Positions 8,244 to 16,906 of a stretch of 60,019 nt of DNA are shown here, piece by piece. The stretch's first letter is position 1, and every line of letters begins with the position of its first letter. Source of the stretch: Janthinobacterium violaceinigrum (GTDB taxonomy: Bacteria; Pseudomonadota; Gammaproteobacteria; Burkholderiales; Burkholderiaceae_D); NCBI RefSeq assembly GCF_009208555.1, contig NZ_WFLI01000039.1, positions 1 to 60,019 on the forward strand, given 5' to 3'. The notes under the pieces are model-generated. The model was not told where the DNA came from and made no database searches. It saw only the letters and a list, made by a program, of their open reading frames with translations. The translations under genes and the position numbers were made by a program.

Positions 8244-8768
8244 ATGTGGAAATCTGTATCCGCGCGCTCTTGCCTCGCAGCGGCGTCGCTCGCCGCTCTA
8301 GCTGCCTGCTCCACTTCGAATGAAACGGCACATCAGCAATCGTTCTCAAAAGCGCCGGAGCAATTAAAGAAACAAATAGAACACATGGATGAAGCCTTGT
8401 TCGGTGCTTTCAATGCCTGCGATGTCGCCGCATTTACAAATTACCTGACTCCGGATGTCGAGTTTTACCATGACGAAGGTGGCCTCATGCTGTCGGCCGA
8501 TTCTCAGGCGGAAGGCTTGAAAATGCGCTGTGCCGAGCAATCGAAAAACGGTGAGCTGCGGCGTGAATTAGTCAAGGCCAGTCTTGAAGTCCATCCAATT
8601 AAAAATTATGGTGCCGTTGAAATCGGCACGCATAATTTTTACAGGACTCTGCCGGGCAAACCGGAAAAATTGACCACGGTGGCGAAATTCATGCATATTT
8701 GGCAGCAGGATGGCAAGCAATGGCGTGTCTCGCGCATCATCAGCTACGCGCATTCGGCACCAAACTAG
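8244..8768 (+). CDS. NTF2-like (DUF4440/SnoaL-type) lipoprotein
   Basis: The 174-residue protein has a lipoprotein signal ending LAALAACSTS (lipid-anchored Cys), a short helical segment, then an NTF2-like fold: MDEALFGAFNACDVAAFTNY, LTPDVEFYHDEGG, and WRVSRIISYAH at the end. This resembles DUF4440/nuclear transport factor 2 family proteins, cone-shaped folds used as small enzymes or binding proteins. AAAAGGA lies before the ATG. It stands alone; the substrate is unknown. Confidence 0.75.
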   Translation: MWKSVSARSCLAAASLAALAACSTSNETAHQQSFSKAPEQLKKQIEHMDEALFGAFNACDVAAFTNYLTPDVEFYHDEGGLMLSADSQAEGLKMRCAEQSKNGELRRELVKASLEVHPIKNYGAVEIGTHNFYRTLPGKPEKLTTVAKFMHIWQQDGKQWRVSRIISYAHSAPN

Positions 8769-8894
8769 CAATGGACAAAGAAGACTGGCAGACCCAGTCT
8801 GTCTGCAGAATATCGGCCCATATCACTTGCGTCCGACTCCATCGTTGTGTGCCCGGCTTTACTGCCTGTCCGCCTCATGCCAGGCATGCGGCGG

Positions 8895-9698
8895 TTACGG
8901 CAGCCGGTGCCGGAACGTGGGTTCGATGTTGCGCGCGTGCAGCCAGCGCACGATGTCTTCCAGGGTGGCGTCCTGCAACAGCAAGCCTGGCTGGGTAGCG
9001 GGCGCGATCGCTGGTGATGGGGCGACGGGAGCGGGAGCGGCGGCAGGCACTGCCTCGGCCAACCCCGCATGCCCCTGCAACTGCGCCAGCGCCTGCGCGA
9101 ACTGGGCCGGGTTGATGCTGCGCAAGCTTTCCAGGAAGCCCAGCTGCGCGGCGGGCGGCGGGGCCATGTCCAGGCCCGGTTCGTCGACGAAGGCGGCGCC
9201 CATGCTGGGGTGGATGAAGGCGGCCCACTTGCCGGACGGCTGCAGGCAAGGCGGCAGCGCCACCTGCTCCACGAAAGCGGGCGGCGCGACGGCGAGGATG
9301 TCGGTCGAGGCAGGTAGAAAGGTCGAGCGCAGCAGTTGCGCGAACTGGCGCGCCTGGGCGACGGGCACGGGCGTGGCCAGCGACAGCCATAACTGGAATG
9401 CCGAACCCGAGATGCTGACGGCGGGCGCCGGCAAATCCAGCTCGTGCTGCACGGCATTGGCGATCGTGCACAGCGCGCTCCAGTGCGCTTCGCCGCCGCC
9501 CTTGCCGCCGAATTCCAGCACCAGCGCGCGCGCCAGGCCGCTCCCGGTCACGAGGCGCACCGCTACCGTCTGCTCGCCCGACAGATGGCGTGCCAGCACG
9601 GCCGGCGTCAGCGGCTGCGCGCCGCCATCCGCATCGACGTATTGCTGCTGTTCATCGAACAGATACAGGCGGGTGAGTTCGGAAATCAGTTTATGCAT
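8895..9698 (-). CDS. Hypothetical protein with archaeo-eukaryotic primase-like N-terminal region
   Basis: The 267-residue protein begins MHKLISELTRLYLFDEQQQY at 9698, with GAGG upstream. Residues about 25-110 (TPAVLARHLSGEQTVAVRLV, then ARALVLEFGGKG and VSISGSAFQLWLSLATPVPV) resemble the AEP primase pattern of an acidic strand followed by a Ser-Gly strand and tryptophan. The usual catalytic acids are not obvious: the DxD position reads LEFGG. A Pro/Ala-rich linker follows, then a small C-terminal helical domain (LEDIVRWLHARNIEPTF). It could be a degenerate AEP-derived protein with a non-catalytic role. The similarity is by eye only. Confidence 0.45.
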   Translation of the reverse strand: MHKLISELTRLYLFDEQQQYVDADGGAQPLTPAVLARHLSGEQTVAVRLVTGSGLARALVLEFGGKGGGEAHWSALCTIANAVQHELDLPAPAVSISGSAFQLWLSLATPVPVAQARQFAQLLRSTFLPASTDILAVAPPAFVEQVALPPCLQPSGKWAAFIHPSMGAAFVDEPGLDMAPPPAAQLGFLESLRSINPAQFAQALAQLQGHAGLAEAVPAAAPAPVAPSPAIAPATQPGLLLQDATLEDIVRWLHARNIEPTFRHRLP

Positions 9699-9977
9699 GG
9701 CAGCCTCGTAATGACGTTGAGCAACACTTGTCAACGTGCCCAGATTATAGCCTCCCCGCGCCATGGATCTCAGCGCGCAGGCAAGCCGGCCGCCTGCCCC
9801 GCCCGTCCGACCTTGCAACGATAACCATGCGGCGCCTTGGACAGCCCGATGAAATGGCCGCCACAGTTGCTTTCCGGTTATCGGCGCTAGCCAGTTAGTT
9901 GACAGGCCAGGGAGTCGCAGTCGATGGCGGAGGCAGTCTCGGCGGCCAAGCCTGAAGTCGGCAGTGGCCGCCTGGCC

Positions 9978-11381
9978 TCAAGCCACCTTGCCTTCCGTCC
10001 TGGCGGACAGCACCAGCAGCAAGGCCAGTGCCAGCATGGCGCTGGCGCCGCCCAGGGCTACCGTAACGCGGTGCGCCAGCAGCGGCACGCCCGCCAGCTG
10101 GCTTGCGCCCAGGCCGGCCACGGCCACCAGCACCGCCAGTCCCAGCGCATTGCCCATCTGGTGCGCCACGTTGACGAGGCCCGAGGCGGCGCCCGCATCC
10201 TGCGCGGGCACGCCGGCCACGCCGGCCGCCGTCAGCGGACTCAAGGCCATGCCCTGGCCCGCGCCGATCAGCACCATGGGCAAGGCCACGCCCAGCCAGT
10301 AAGCCGTGCCCGCATCGACGCGGCTCAGCCATGCCATGCCCAGCGCCGTTGTCGCCAGTCCCACGGCCAGCAGGCGCGCATTGCCCAGGCGGCGCGTCAG
10401 GCGCGGCACGCACAGGGCCACGCCAAAGTTCACCAGGGTCATGGGCAGGAAGGCCAGGCCCGTCAACGATGGCGGATAGCCGAGCACCACTTGCAGGAAT
10501 TGCGTGGTAAAAAAGAAGAAACCGATCATGGCGCCCAGGAACAGCACGCGGGCTCCGTACGCGGCATTGCGCTGGCGGCTGGCAAACAGGCGCAGCGGCA
10601 GGATCGCGTGCGCGGCACGCCGCTCGATGGCGATGAAAGCGGCCAGCAACAGCACGCCCGCCGCCAATGCACCCTGCGTCAGACCGTCTCCCCAGCCGGC
10701 GCCGGCCGAGCGGATCAAACCGTACACGAGGGCCGCCATGCCGACGGTGGAGCTGGCCGCGCCGGCCACGTCGAAGCGACCCTGCTTCATTTCACTCTCG
10801 GCGAGGTAGCGGCGGGTTGCCGCCAGCATGGCGGCGCCGATGGGCAGGTTGATGAAAAATCCCACGCGCCAGGACAGCCATTCGGCCAGCACGCCGCCCA
10901 GCACCAGGCCCACGCTGGCGGCAATGCCCGCCACGGCGCTGTACAGGGCGATGGCGCGCGTGCGTTCGCGCCCTTGCGTAAACGTGGTTTGCAGCAAGGC
11001 CAAGGTCGATGGCGCCACGATGGCCGCACCCACGCCCTGGATGGCGCGTGCGGCGACCAGCATGGCCGGCGACTGCGCCAGGCCGATGGCCAGCGACGCC
11101 ACGGTAAACAACACCAGGCCCAGCTGCAGCAGGCGCCGCCGGCCATGGATATCGCCGGCGCGCGCGGCCAGCAGCAGCAAGCCGCCAAAGGTCAGGGTGT
11201 AGGCGCTTTGCACCCAGGCCAGGCCCGTATCCGTAAAGCCCAGTTCCTGGTGGATTTTCGGCAAGCCCGTCAGCACGATGGACGTGTCGAGCACGATCAT
11301 CACGTAGCTGACGAGGATGATGGCGAGGATGGCCGCCTTGTGCGGCGCGGCGGAGGGAGTAGCAGCTGGCGGATTGTTCAT
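9978..11381 (-). CDS. MFS drug-resistance transporter, DHA2 (14-helix) type
   Basis: The 467-residue permease has the DHA2 signatures: VLDTSIVLTGLP in helix 1, WVQSAYTLTFGGLLLLAARAGD with the GD-GRRR loop (RAGDIHGRRRLL), and GVGAAIVAPSTLALL. Fourteen membrane segments are expected. It probably exports toxic compounds by proton antiport. The start at 11381 matches family alignment; neither this nor the in-frame ATG at 11405 has a strong ribosome site. It is divergent from a LysR gene, 94 bp apart, that likely controls it. Confidence 0.88.
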   Translation of the reverse strand: MNNPPAATPSAAPHKAAILAIILVSYVMIVLDTSIVLTGLPKIHQELGFTDTGLAWVQSAYTLTFGGLLLLAARAGDIHGRRRLLQLGLVLFTVASLAIGLAQSPAMLVAARAIQGVGAAIVAPSTLALLQTTFTQGRERTRAIALYSAVAGIAASVGLVLGGVLAEWLSWRVGFFINLPIGAAMLAATRRYLAESEMKQGRFDVAGAASSTVGMAALVYGLIRSAGAGWGDGLTQGALAAGVLLLAAFIAIERRAAHAILPLRLFASRQRNAAYGARVLFLGAMIGFFFFTTQFLQVVLGYPPSLTGLAFLPMTLVNFGVALCVPRLTRRLGNARLLAVGLATTALGMAWLSRVDAGTAYWLGVALPMVLIGAGQGMALSPLTAAGVAGVPAQDAGAASGLVNVAHQMGNALGLAVLVAVAGLGASQLAGVPLLAHRVTVALGGASAMLALALLLVLSARTEGKVA

Positions 11382-11439
11382 GCCGTCACTGTAAGCCGTA
11401 TGCATTACGATGAATAGATGGTAAAGTCTGCATGAACTT

Positions 11440-11454
11440 ATTAGCGCAACTAAT
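11440..11454. promoter_or_regulatory. LysR box between the DHA2 pump and its LysR gene
   Basis: ATTAG and CTAAT form a perfect 5-5-5 interrupted palindrome with the T-N11-A core of LysR sites. It is 20 bp before the LysR start, a position suited to autoregulation and to activation of the divergent pump gene. Confidence 0.5.
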
Positions 11455-11474
11455 GAATTGGAAAGACATCCGCC

Positions 11475-12371
11475 ATGGCACAAACCAACTTCAACGACAT
11501 CCTCGCCTTCGTGGCCGTGGCCCGCGAAGGCAGTTTTACCCGGGCGGCGGGCAAGCTGGGCGTGTCGCAGTCGGCGCTGAGCCAGACGGTGCGCGCGCTG
11601 GAGGCACGGCTCGATTTGCGCCTGCTGGTGCGCACCACGCGCAGCGTCTCGCCCACGGAAGCGGGCGAACAGCTGCTGCGCACGGTGGCGCCCCGCTTCG
11701 ACGAGATCGAGGCGGAGCTGGCCCTGCTCAGCGCACGGCGCGACAAGCCGGCCGGCAACATCCGCATCAGCGCGGGCGAGCACTCGGCGCTGACGGTGCT
11801 GCAGCCGGCCATCGCCCGCTTGCTGCCCCAGTATCCGGACATCAACATCGAAATCGTCGTCGACAACGGCATGACCGATATCGTGGCCGCGCGCTGCGAC
11901 GCGGGCGTGCGGCTGGGCGAGCAAGTGGCCAAGGACATGATCGCCATGCCCATCGGCCCGGATTTCCGCATGGCCATCGTCGCCTCGCCCGCGTATTTCA
12001 GCCGCCATCCGGCGCCCGTCACGCCGCAGGACTTGATGGCGCACAACTGCATCAACATGCGTTTGCCCACCCTGGGCGGCCTGTTTGCCTGGGAATTTGC
12101 CAAGGACGGGCAGGAACTGAAAGTGCGGGTGGAGGGGCAGATGATCGTCAACAATTTGGCCCTGCGCCTGCATTCGGCCCTCGATGGCCTGGGCCTGGCC
12201 TGCATGCCGGAAGATGCGGTGCTGCCCTGCCTGGCCGATGGCCGCCTGGTCCGCGTGCTGGACGACTGGTGCCCCGCCTATGCGGGCTACAAGCTGTACT
12301 ACCCGAGCCGGCGCCACCCGTCGCCCGCGTTTACCGTGCTGCTCGACGCCTTGCGCTATCGCGGGGTTTGA
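11475..12371 (+). CDS. LysR-family regulator of the adjacent MFS pump
   Basis: This 298-residue LysR protein of the CrgA/DsdC-like group has NDILAFVAVAREGSFTRAAG and GVSQSALSQTVRALEARL at the N-terminus, and an effector domain with VDNGMTDIVAARCDAGVRLGE. GGAAAG lies upstream of the ATG. The divergent MFS gene and shared palindrome make the pump its probable target. The ligand is unknown; pump substrates are the natural guess. Confidence 0.9.
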   Translation: MAQTNFNDILAFVAVAREGSFTRAAGKLGVSQSALSQTVRALEARLDLRLLVRTTRSVSPTEAGEQLLRTVAPRFDEIEAELALLSARRDKPAGNIRISAGEHSALTVLQPAIARLLPQYPDINIEIVVDNGMTDIVAARCDAGVRLGEQVAKDMIAMPIGPDFRMAIVASPAYFSRHPAPVTPQDLMAHNCINMRLPTLGGLFAWEFAKDGQELKVRVEGQMIVNNLALRLHSALDGLGLACMPEDAVLPCLADGRLVRVLDDWCPAYAGYKLYYPSRRHPSPAFTVLLDALRYRGV

Positions 12372-12480
12372 GCCAGCGCAATCCTTTACCCGCAGTGAAC
12401 TGTGAATTGCACGAACACGCGTTTACCGTGCGCCCAGGCAGGACTATAGTGGCTTCTTTCCCACCTGTTCAAGGATCGTC

Positions 12481-13095
12481 ATGAAACTCTTCTACTCGCC
12501 GGGCGCCTGCTCGCAGGCACCGCACATCATCCTGCGCGAAACGGGCACGCCGTTCACCCTGGTCAAGGTCGACCTGGGCCAGCACCGCACGCAGGACGGC
12601 GGCAATTACTACGAACAGAACCCGAAAGGCCAGGTGCCGCTGCTGGCGCTCGACGATGGCACGGCCTTGAGCGAAGGCCCCGTCATCGCCCAGTACGTCG
12701 CCGAACAGGCCGGCAGGCAGGATCTGCTGCCGCCCGTGGGCAGCCTTGCCCGTTACAAGGTGCTGGAATGGCAGAACTACATCACGTCCGAGCTGCACAA
12801 GTCGTTCAGCCCCCTGTTCGATCCCCGCATCGACGCGGCCACCAAGGCCTTGTTCATCGAGCAGCTGGGCAAGAAATACAAGTGGATCGACAGCCGCCTG
12901 GAAGGCCGCGCCTACCTGACGGGTGACACGTTCACGGTTGCCGACGCCTATCTGTTCGTCATCACGGGCTGGGCCCCAGGCCTGGGCGTGGATCTGTCCG
13001 CGCTCACGCATCTGCAAGCCTTCCTGGGCAAAGTGGCCCAGCGCGACAGCGTCAAGGCGGCCTGGGAAGCGGAAGGGCTGGCCAAGGCCGCTTGA
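12481..13095 (+). CDS. gstA: Glutathione S-transferase, beta class (GstA)
   Basis: The 204-residue protein matches beta-class GSTs. It begins MKLFYSPGACSQAPHIILRE with the family's Cys10, then NPKGQVPLLALDDG (the cis-proline loop) and LSEGPVIAQYVAE. The all-helical C-terminal domain follows (TVADAYLFVITGW). Such enzymes conjugate or shield glutathione and bind hydrophobic compounds and some antibiotics. AAGGAT precedes the ATG. It stands alone between a LysR gene and a DUF4337 gene. Confidence 0.92.
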   Translation: MKLFYSPGACSQAPHIILRETGTPFTLVKVDLGQHRTQDGGNYYEQNPKGQVPLLALDDGTALSEGPVIAQYVAEQAGRQDLLPPVGSLARYKVLEWQNYITSELHKSFSPLFDPRIDAATKALFIEQLGKKYKWIDSRLEGRAYLTGDTFTVADAYLFVITGWAPGLGVDLSALTHLQAFLGKVAQRDSVKAAWEAEGLAKAA

Positions 13096-13351
13096 GCGCC
13101 ATGGTCCCGTGCACGGGCCACGCCTTTGCCGGCTGGCCGTGCACCGCCATGATGGTCAGCCGCAGCGGCGCGCACGGTTTCCGTGCCGTCGTTCAGGGAG
13201 GAACGGGTGCGCCGTACGCTAGCCGCTCCTGCCCGCTCGCGCCATGGGACGGCGCCCGCCGGCTTGTACGGCAGATGCGGTAGTATCGTCATGCTGGCGT
13301 CCGTGCGCTGCCAGTTCGTTTCCTCCCACCTGCTCCTGCGAAAGATCCGTC

Positions 13352-13924
13352 ATGGAAGAAGAATATGAAGTACCGAGCCCCCATGAACACGCCGTGGAAG
13401 AGGCAACGGAGAAGGAACGCGATGGCCTGACGCAGAAAATCGCCCTGATGACGGCCATTCTCGCCACCATCGGCGCCCTGATCAGCTACCAGAGCGGCAA
13501 TGCGCAGAACGAGGCCATGTTCCTGAAGAACGAGAGCATCCTCAAGCAGGCGCAGGCCAGCGACCAGTGGGCCTTGTACCAGGCGAAGTCGACGAAGGGC
13601 CATATTGCCGAAGCGACGGCCGCGCTGGCCAGTGTACCCGAGGTGCGGGCCCGCTTCCTGGCGGAACAGGCCAGGCAGGAACGGGAAAAGGCGCTGGTGC
13701 AGGCGCAGGCGCGCCAGCTGGAAGAGCAATCGAGAAAGCTGGGCGAGGAATCGGAAGCCAAGCTGCGCCCGCACGAACGGCTGGCCATGGCCCTGACCTT
13801 CATCCAGATCGCCGTGGCGCTGGCCGCCATCACCGTGCTGACGCGGCGCCGCTGGCTGCTGTGGGGTTCCGTGGGCGCGGCGGCGGCCGGCATACTGGCG
13901 GCCGGCAGCGCCTTCCTGCTGTAA
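13352..13924 (+). CDS. DUF4337 membrane protein
   Basis: The 190-residue product fits DUF4337. It has an acidic N-terminus, a first membrane segment (LMTAILATIGALISYQSG), a long charged coiled-coil-prone middle rich in Ala, Glu and Gln (about residues 50-140), and two closing membrane segments (LTFIQIAVALAAITVL and a Gly/Ala-rich one). The function of the family is unknown. It is convergent with the ParB-like gene downstream. The 256 bp before it show no gene. Confidence 0.8.
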   Translation: MEEEYEVPSPHEHAVEEATEKERDGLTQKIALMTAILATIGALISYQSGNAQNEAMFLKNESILKQAQASDQWALYQAKSTKGHIAEATAALASVPEVRARFLAEQARQEREKALVQAQARQLEEQSRKLGEESEAKLRPHERLAMALTFIQIAVALAAITVLTRRRWLLWGSVGAAAAGILAAGSAFLL

Positions 13925-13948
13925 CGGCCCGTTGTTCAGGCGGGTGGT

Positions 13949-14569
13949 TCAGGCGGGCGGCACGACGCCGCTCCAGCCGGGCAAATAGCGCGCCTGCTGG
14001 CTGCGCGCCAGCTTCATCGCTTGCGCCAGGGCCTTGGGGAAGTTTTTTTTCAGCATGGTGGGCGCGATGCGGCTGCGGAAGAAATCGGCCCACAGGAATT
14101 CGCTGAACGGCGTCACGTCCTTGGCGTAGCCGCCCGCGCTGCGCAATTCGCCGGCCAGGCTGCGGTAGGGATCATCGTGCAAGGCGCTCAGGTGCCGGGG
14201 GATGGCGGAAAAATCGCGGCGCAAGCCTTCGCTGTCGTACGGGTGCACCCACTGGTGGTGGTCCATCACATGCCAGAAGTGCAGCGGTTCCAGCCACGAT
14301 AAATCCTTCAATATCATCAGGCTGACGGTTTTCACGCCTTCCTGGTGCAGCGCCAGGCCGAAATGGTGATGGTCGACGATGTAGTGGCGCCCTTCCGGGC
14401 CTATGATGCTGGGAAACCAGTGATCGGCCAGCGCCGCCGTCCGCGCCTTCCTGCCCAGGCTGGCCCAGTGCGCGCGCTTGAGCGCCACCTCGGCCATGCC
14501 GACCGTGATCTGCGTGGGCAGCAGCTTGTTCAGCCTTCCCTTGACCAGTTGCGGTTTCGCGCTTGTCAT
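13949..14569 (-). CDS. ParB-like (ParBc_2 family) protein
   Basis: The 206-residue protein matches the putative ParB-like nuclease family ParBc_2. It has LNKLLPTQITVGMAEVALKR near the N-terminus, then IVDHHHFGLALHQEGVK (the characteristic DHHH segment) and VMDHHQWVHPYD. It lacks the DNA-binding domain of chromosomal ParB, so a role in segregation is doubtful; ParB-fold proteins can be nucleases or CTPases. GGGAGA precedes the ATG. It is convergent with DUF4337 and codirectional with SulP. Confidence 0.75.
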   Translation of the reverse strand: MTSAKPQLVKGRLNKLLPTQITVGMAEVALKRAHWASLGRKARTAALADHWFPSIIGPEGRHYIVDHHHFGLALHQEGVKTVSLMILKDLSWLEPLHFWHVMDHHQWVHPYDSEGLRRDFSAIPRHLSALHDDPYRSLAGELRSAGGYAKDVTPFSEFLWADFFRSRIAPTMLKKNFPKALAQAMKLARSQQARYLPGWSGVVPPA

Positions 14570-14617
14570 ACTATCTCCCAGATGCGTGGCCTGGCCGCCA
14601 GCGTAGCATAGTCGCCG

Positions 14618-16279
14618 CTACTTTTCAGGCGTGGCGGCGGCCAGCAGGCGCACGGCTTCGGCCACGCTCAATTCGCTGAGCAGCAGCGCCGGCCCCCCTT
14701 CGGCGGCCAGCATGTCCTGCAGCGCCAGCTGCAGCACCGTGCATGCGGGCTCCTTCAGCCGCGCCAAGGCCAGGCCCAGTCCCCGCCCACGCACGAACGC
14801 GGCAAAGTCGCGCAAGGCTTCGACGCTGCTGCCATCGAGGTCCGGCGACTCTTCCAGGCTGAGGATCACCTGGCGCAGCGGACCGGACCGCTCTTCCACC
14901 AGGGCGCGCGCCAGATGCAGGCTGCGCTCGGCATTGACGAAGAACAGGGGCTCGTCGAGGCGCAGTATCAGCAGCGCCGGCTGTGCGCGGGCATCGCGGT
15001 GCAGCGCCAGCTTCACGTAGTCGTGGCTGTCGCCCAGCCGCCCCAGCACGGACATGCCGGGCCGCGACAGGCGGCGCAGCATCAGCAGCAGGCTGATGGC
15101 GATGGCCACCAGCAAGCCGTCGAGCACGCCGAACAGCAGCACGCCGGCAATCGCCGCCAGCACCAGCAGGCGGTCGCGGCGCCAGGCGAAATACGGCCGC
15201 AGCGCCACGGGATTGAGGGTATGGCTGACGGCGTGGATGACGACGGCGGCCAGCACGGGCACGGGTGTGAGCGCCACCAGCGGCAGCAGGGTCAGCACGA
15301 TCAGCCCCACCACGGCGGCCGCCACCAGTCCCGCCAGGCGCGAGGTGGCGCCCGCCGCCTCGTTGGCCGACGTGGCCGAATAGCCGGCGCCCACCGGCAT
15401 GGCTTGCAGCAATCCCGCCACCACGTTTGCCGCGCCCAGCGCCAGCAAGTCGCGCTCGGGCGCCACGGGGTCGCCATGCTTCAAGGCAAAACTGCGGATG
15501 GCGCCATACGATTCCGCATACAGGATCAGCGCCAGCGCAAACGCCAGTTCGGCCAGGCGCGTCCATTCCTCCTGCGTCAGGCGCGGCAGCACGGGCATGG
15601 CCAGGCTGATATCGATGGCGCCCACCAGGGCCACGCCGTGGCCCGGCAAGTCGAGCCACTGGCCGGCGGCCATGCCCAGCGCGATGACGATCAGGCCGGC
15701 GGGCCAGCGCTGCCTGCCCCGCAGCAGGAACAGCAACAGCAGCGCCGCCCCGCACAGGGCCGCGCCGCGCCCGTTCCACTGCCCTGCCCGCGCCAGCAGG
15801 CCGGGAACGAGATGCAGCATGTCGCCCTGCGGCGGCTGCACGCCCAGCACGCCGGGCAGCTGTTTCACGATGATCACGATGGCCAGGCCGAAGGAAAAGC
15901 CCCGCAGCACGGGCTTGGCGATGAATTGCGTGACGCTGCCCAGCCTGGCCACCCAGGCCAGCAGGAAGAACCCGCCCGTCAGTATCACCAGGCCCGCCAT
16001 CAGCATGAGCCGGTGGCCCGCCGTGCCGCCCGCCAGGGAAGCCATGGCCGCAGCCAGCACGGCGGCCGACGACGACGTGGCCGAAACGATGGCAAAGCGG
16101 CTCGTGCCCAGCACGCCATAGCACAGCAGGCCCGCAAACAGGGCCAGGATGCCCGCCTGCGGCGCCAGGTTGCCGATGCTGGCATACGCCACCGCTTCCG
16201 GCAGCAGCAGGCCGGCGATCGACAGGCCCGCGCTGACATCCTGCCAGCGGTTCGTTTGCGTCGCAGCCGGTGCGCTCAT
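14618..16279 (-). CDS. SulP-family anion transporter with STAS domain
   Basis: The 553-residue protein begins with the SulP hallmark AGLSIAGLLLPEAVAYASIG, followed by further membrane segments to about residue 400 and a C-terminal STAS domain (LILRLDEPLFFVNAERSLHL, then DLDGSSVEALRDF). Relatives transport sulfate, bicarbonate or dicarboxylates; the substrate cannot be read from sequence. AGGAG lies 7 bases before the ATG. The STAS serine in SSVEAL is at the position used for regulation in anti-sigma antagonist relatives. Confidence 0.9.
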   Translation of the reverse strand: MSAPAATQTNRWQDVSAGLSIAGLLLPEAVAYASIGNLAPQAGILALFAGLLCYGVLGTSRFAIVSATSSSAAVLAAAMASLAGGTAGHRLMLMAGLVILTGGFFLLAWVARLGSVTQFIAKPVLRGFSFGLAIVIIVKQLPGVLGVQPPQGDMLHLVPGLLARAGQWNGRGAALCGAALLLLFLLRGRQRWPAGLIVIALGMAAGQWLDLPGHGVALVGAIDISLAMPVLPRLTQEEWTRLAELAFALALILYAESYGAIRSFALKHGDPVAPERDLLALGAANVVAGLLQAMPVGAGYSATSANEAAGATSRLAGLVAAAVVGLIVLTLLPLVALTPVPVLAAVVIHAVSHTLNPVALRPYFAWRRDRLLVLAAIAGVLLFGVLDGLLVAIAISLLLMLRRLSRPGMSVLGRLGDSHDYVKLALHRDARAQPALLILRLDEPLFFVNAERSLHLARALVEERSGPLRQVILSLEESPDLDGSSVEALRDFAAFVRGRGLGLALARLKEPACTVLQLALQDMLAAEGGPALLLSELSVAEAVRLLAAATPEK

Positions 16280-16440
16280 GGCGATGCTCCTGGTGGGTGG
16301 CGCTCATCGGCTCCATGATGCGGCAAAACGGTGTTTCCGGCCACATTTGCTTACATTTTATACATAAAAACTGTCTACCGGCGGCCCCGGCAGCGCGTTC
16401 AGGCAGTGTGACATCCCTGATCGACCACCTGGAGACTACA

Positions 16441-16770
16441 ATGAAAACCACCGTCCTGTCCGCCATCACCGTAATCGTGCTTGCCTCGGCTGCCGCCAGC
16501 AGCTTTGCCGCAGAAACGACCTGGCAGAAAAACCATCCCCGCCGCGAGCAGGTGAACAACCGCCTCGCGCATCAGAACGCGCGCATCCACAAGGAAGTCA
16601 AGGAAGGCGAAATCAGCAAGGGACAGGCGGCCGCCCTGCACCGCGAGGACCGCAGCATCCGCCGCGAAGAGCGCAGCATGGCCAAGCTCGACAACGGCCA
16701 TATCACCAAGGCGGACCAGCGCGCGCTGAACCAGCAGGAAAATGTGGTCAGCAAACAGATCGGAAAGTGA
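16441..16770 (+). CDS. Small exported basic/acidic protein, conserved hypothetical
   Basis: The 109-residue protein has a signal peptide ending SSFAAET, then a highly charged mature part, for example HPRREQVNNRLAHQNARIHK and REERSMAKLDNGHITKADQR. It is probably a helical periplasmic protein. I recall similar unnamed proteins from Burkholderiales; no function is known to me. GGAG lies 7 bases before the ATG. An AT-rich promoter region (TTATACAT near 16357) separates it from the divergent SulP gene, and a strong hairpin follows the stop. Confidence 0.75.
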   Translation: MKTTVLSAITVIVLASAAASSFAAETTWQKNHPRREQVNNRLAHQNARIHKEVKEGEISKGQAAALHREDRSIRREERSMAKLDNGHITKADQRALNQQENVVSKQIGK

Positions 16771-16780
16771 TTTGACGCAA

Positions 16781-16828
16781 GGGGCGGCGTTGCACGGTGC
16801 GCCAACGGCGCGCTGCAACGGCCGCCCC
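16781..16828 (+). terminator. Strong GC-rich hairpin after the small exported protein gene
   Basis: GGGGCGGCGTTGCA (16781-16794) pairs with TGCAACGGCCGCCCC (16814-16828) with a single bulged G, a 14-bp stem around a 19-base GC-rich loop. It starts 11 bases after the stop codon. No T-run follows, so it may be a 3' stabiliser or a weak factor-assisted terminator. Confidence 0.5.
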
Positions 16829-16906
16829 ATGGCAACGCGTTCCCGCCGCCCGCGGCATGCAGCTCTGTGCGAAAATGCCCGCCTTCGCCATTGCCCGATA
16901 CCGCCC

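Noticed and set aside
14915..16318. 467-codon frame opposite the SulP gene
   Set aside because: Mirror frame with extreme Gln/His/Arg content; the SulP protein accounts for the region.
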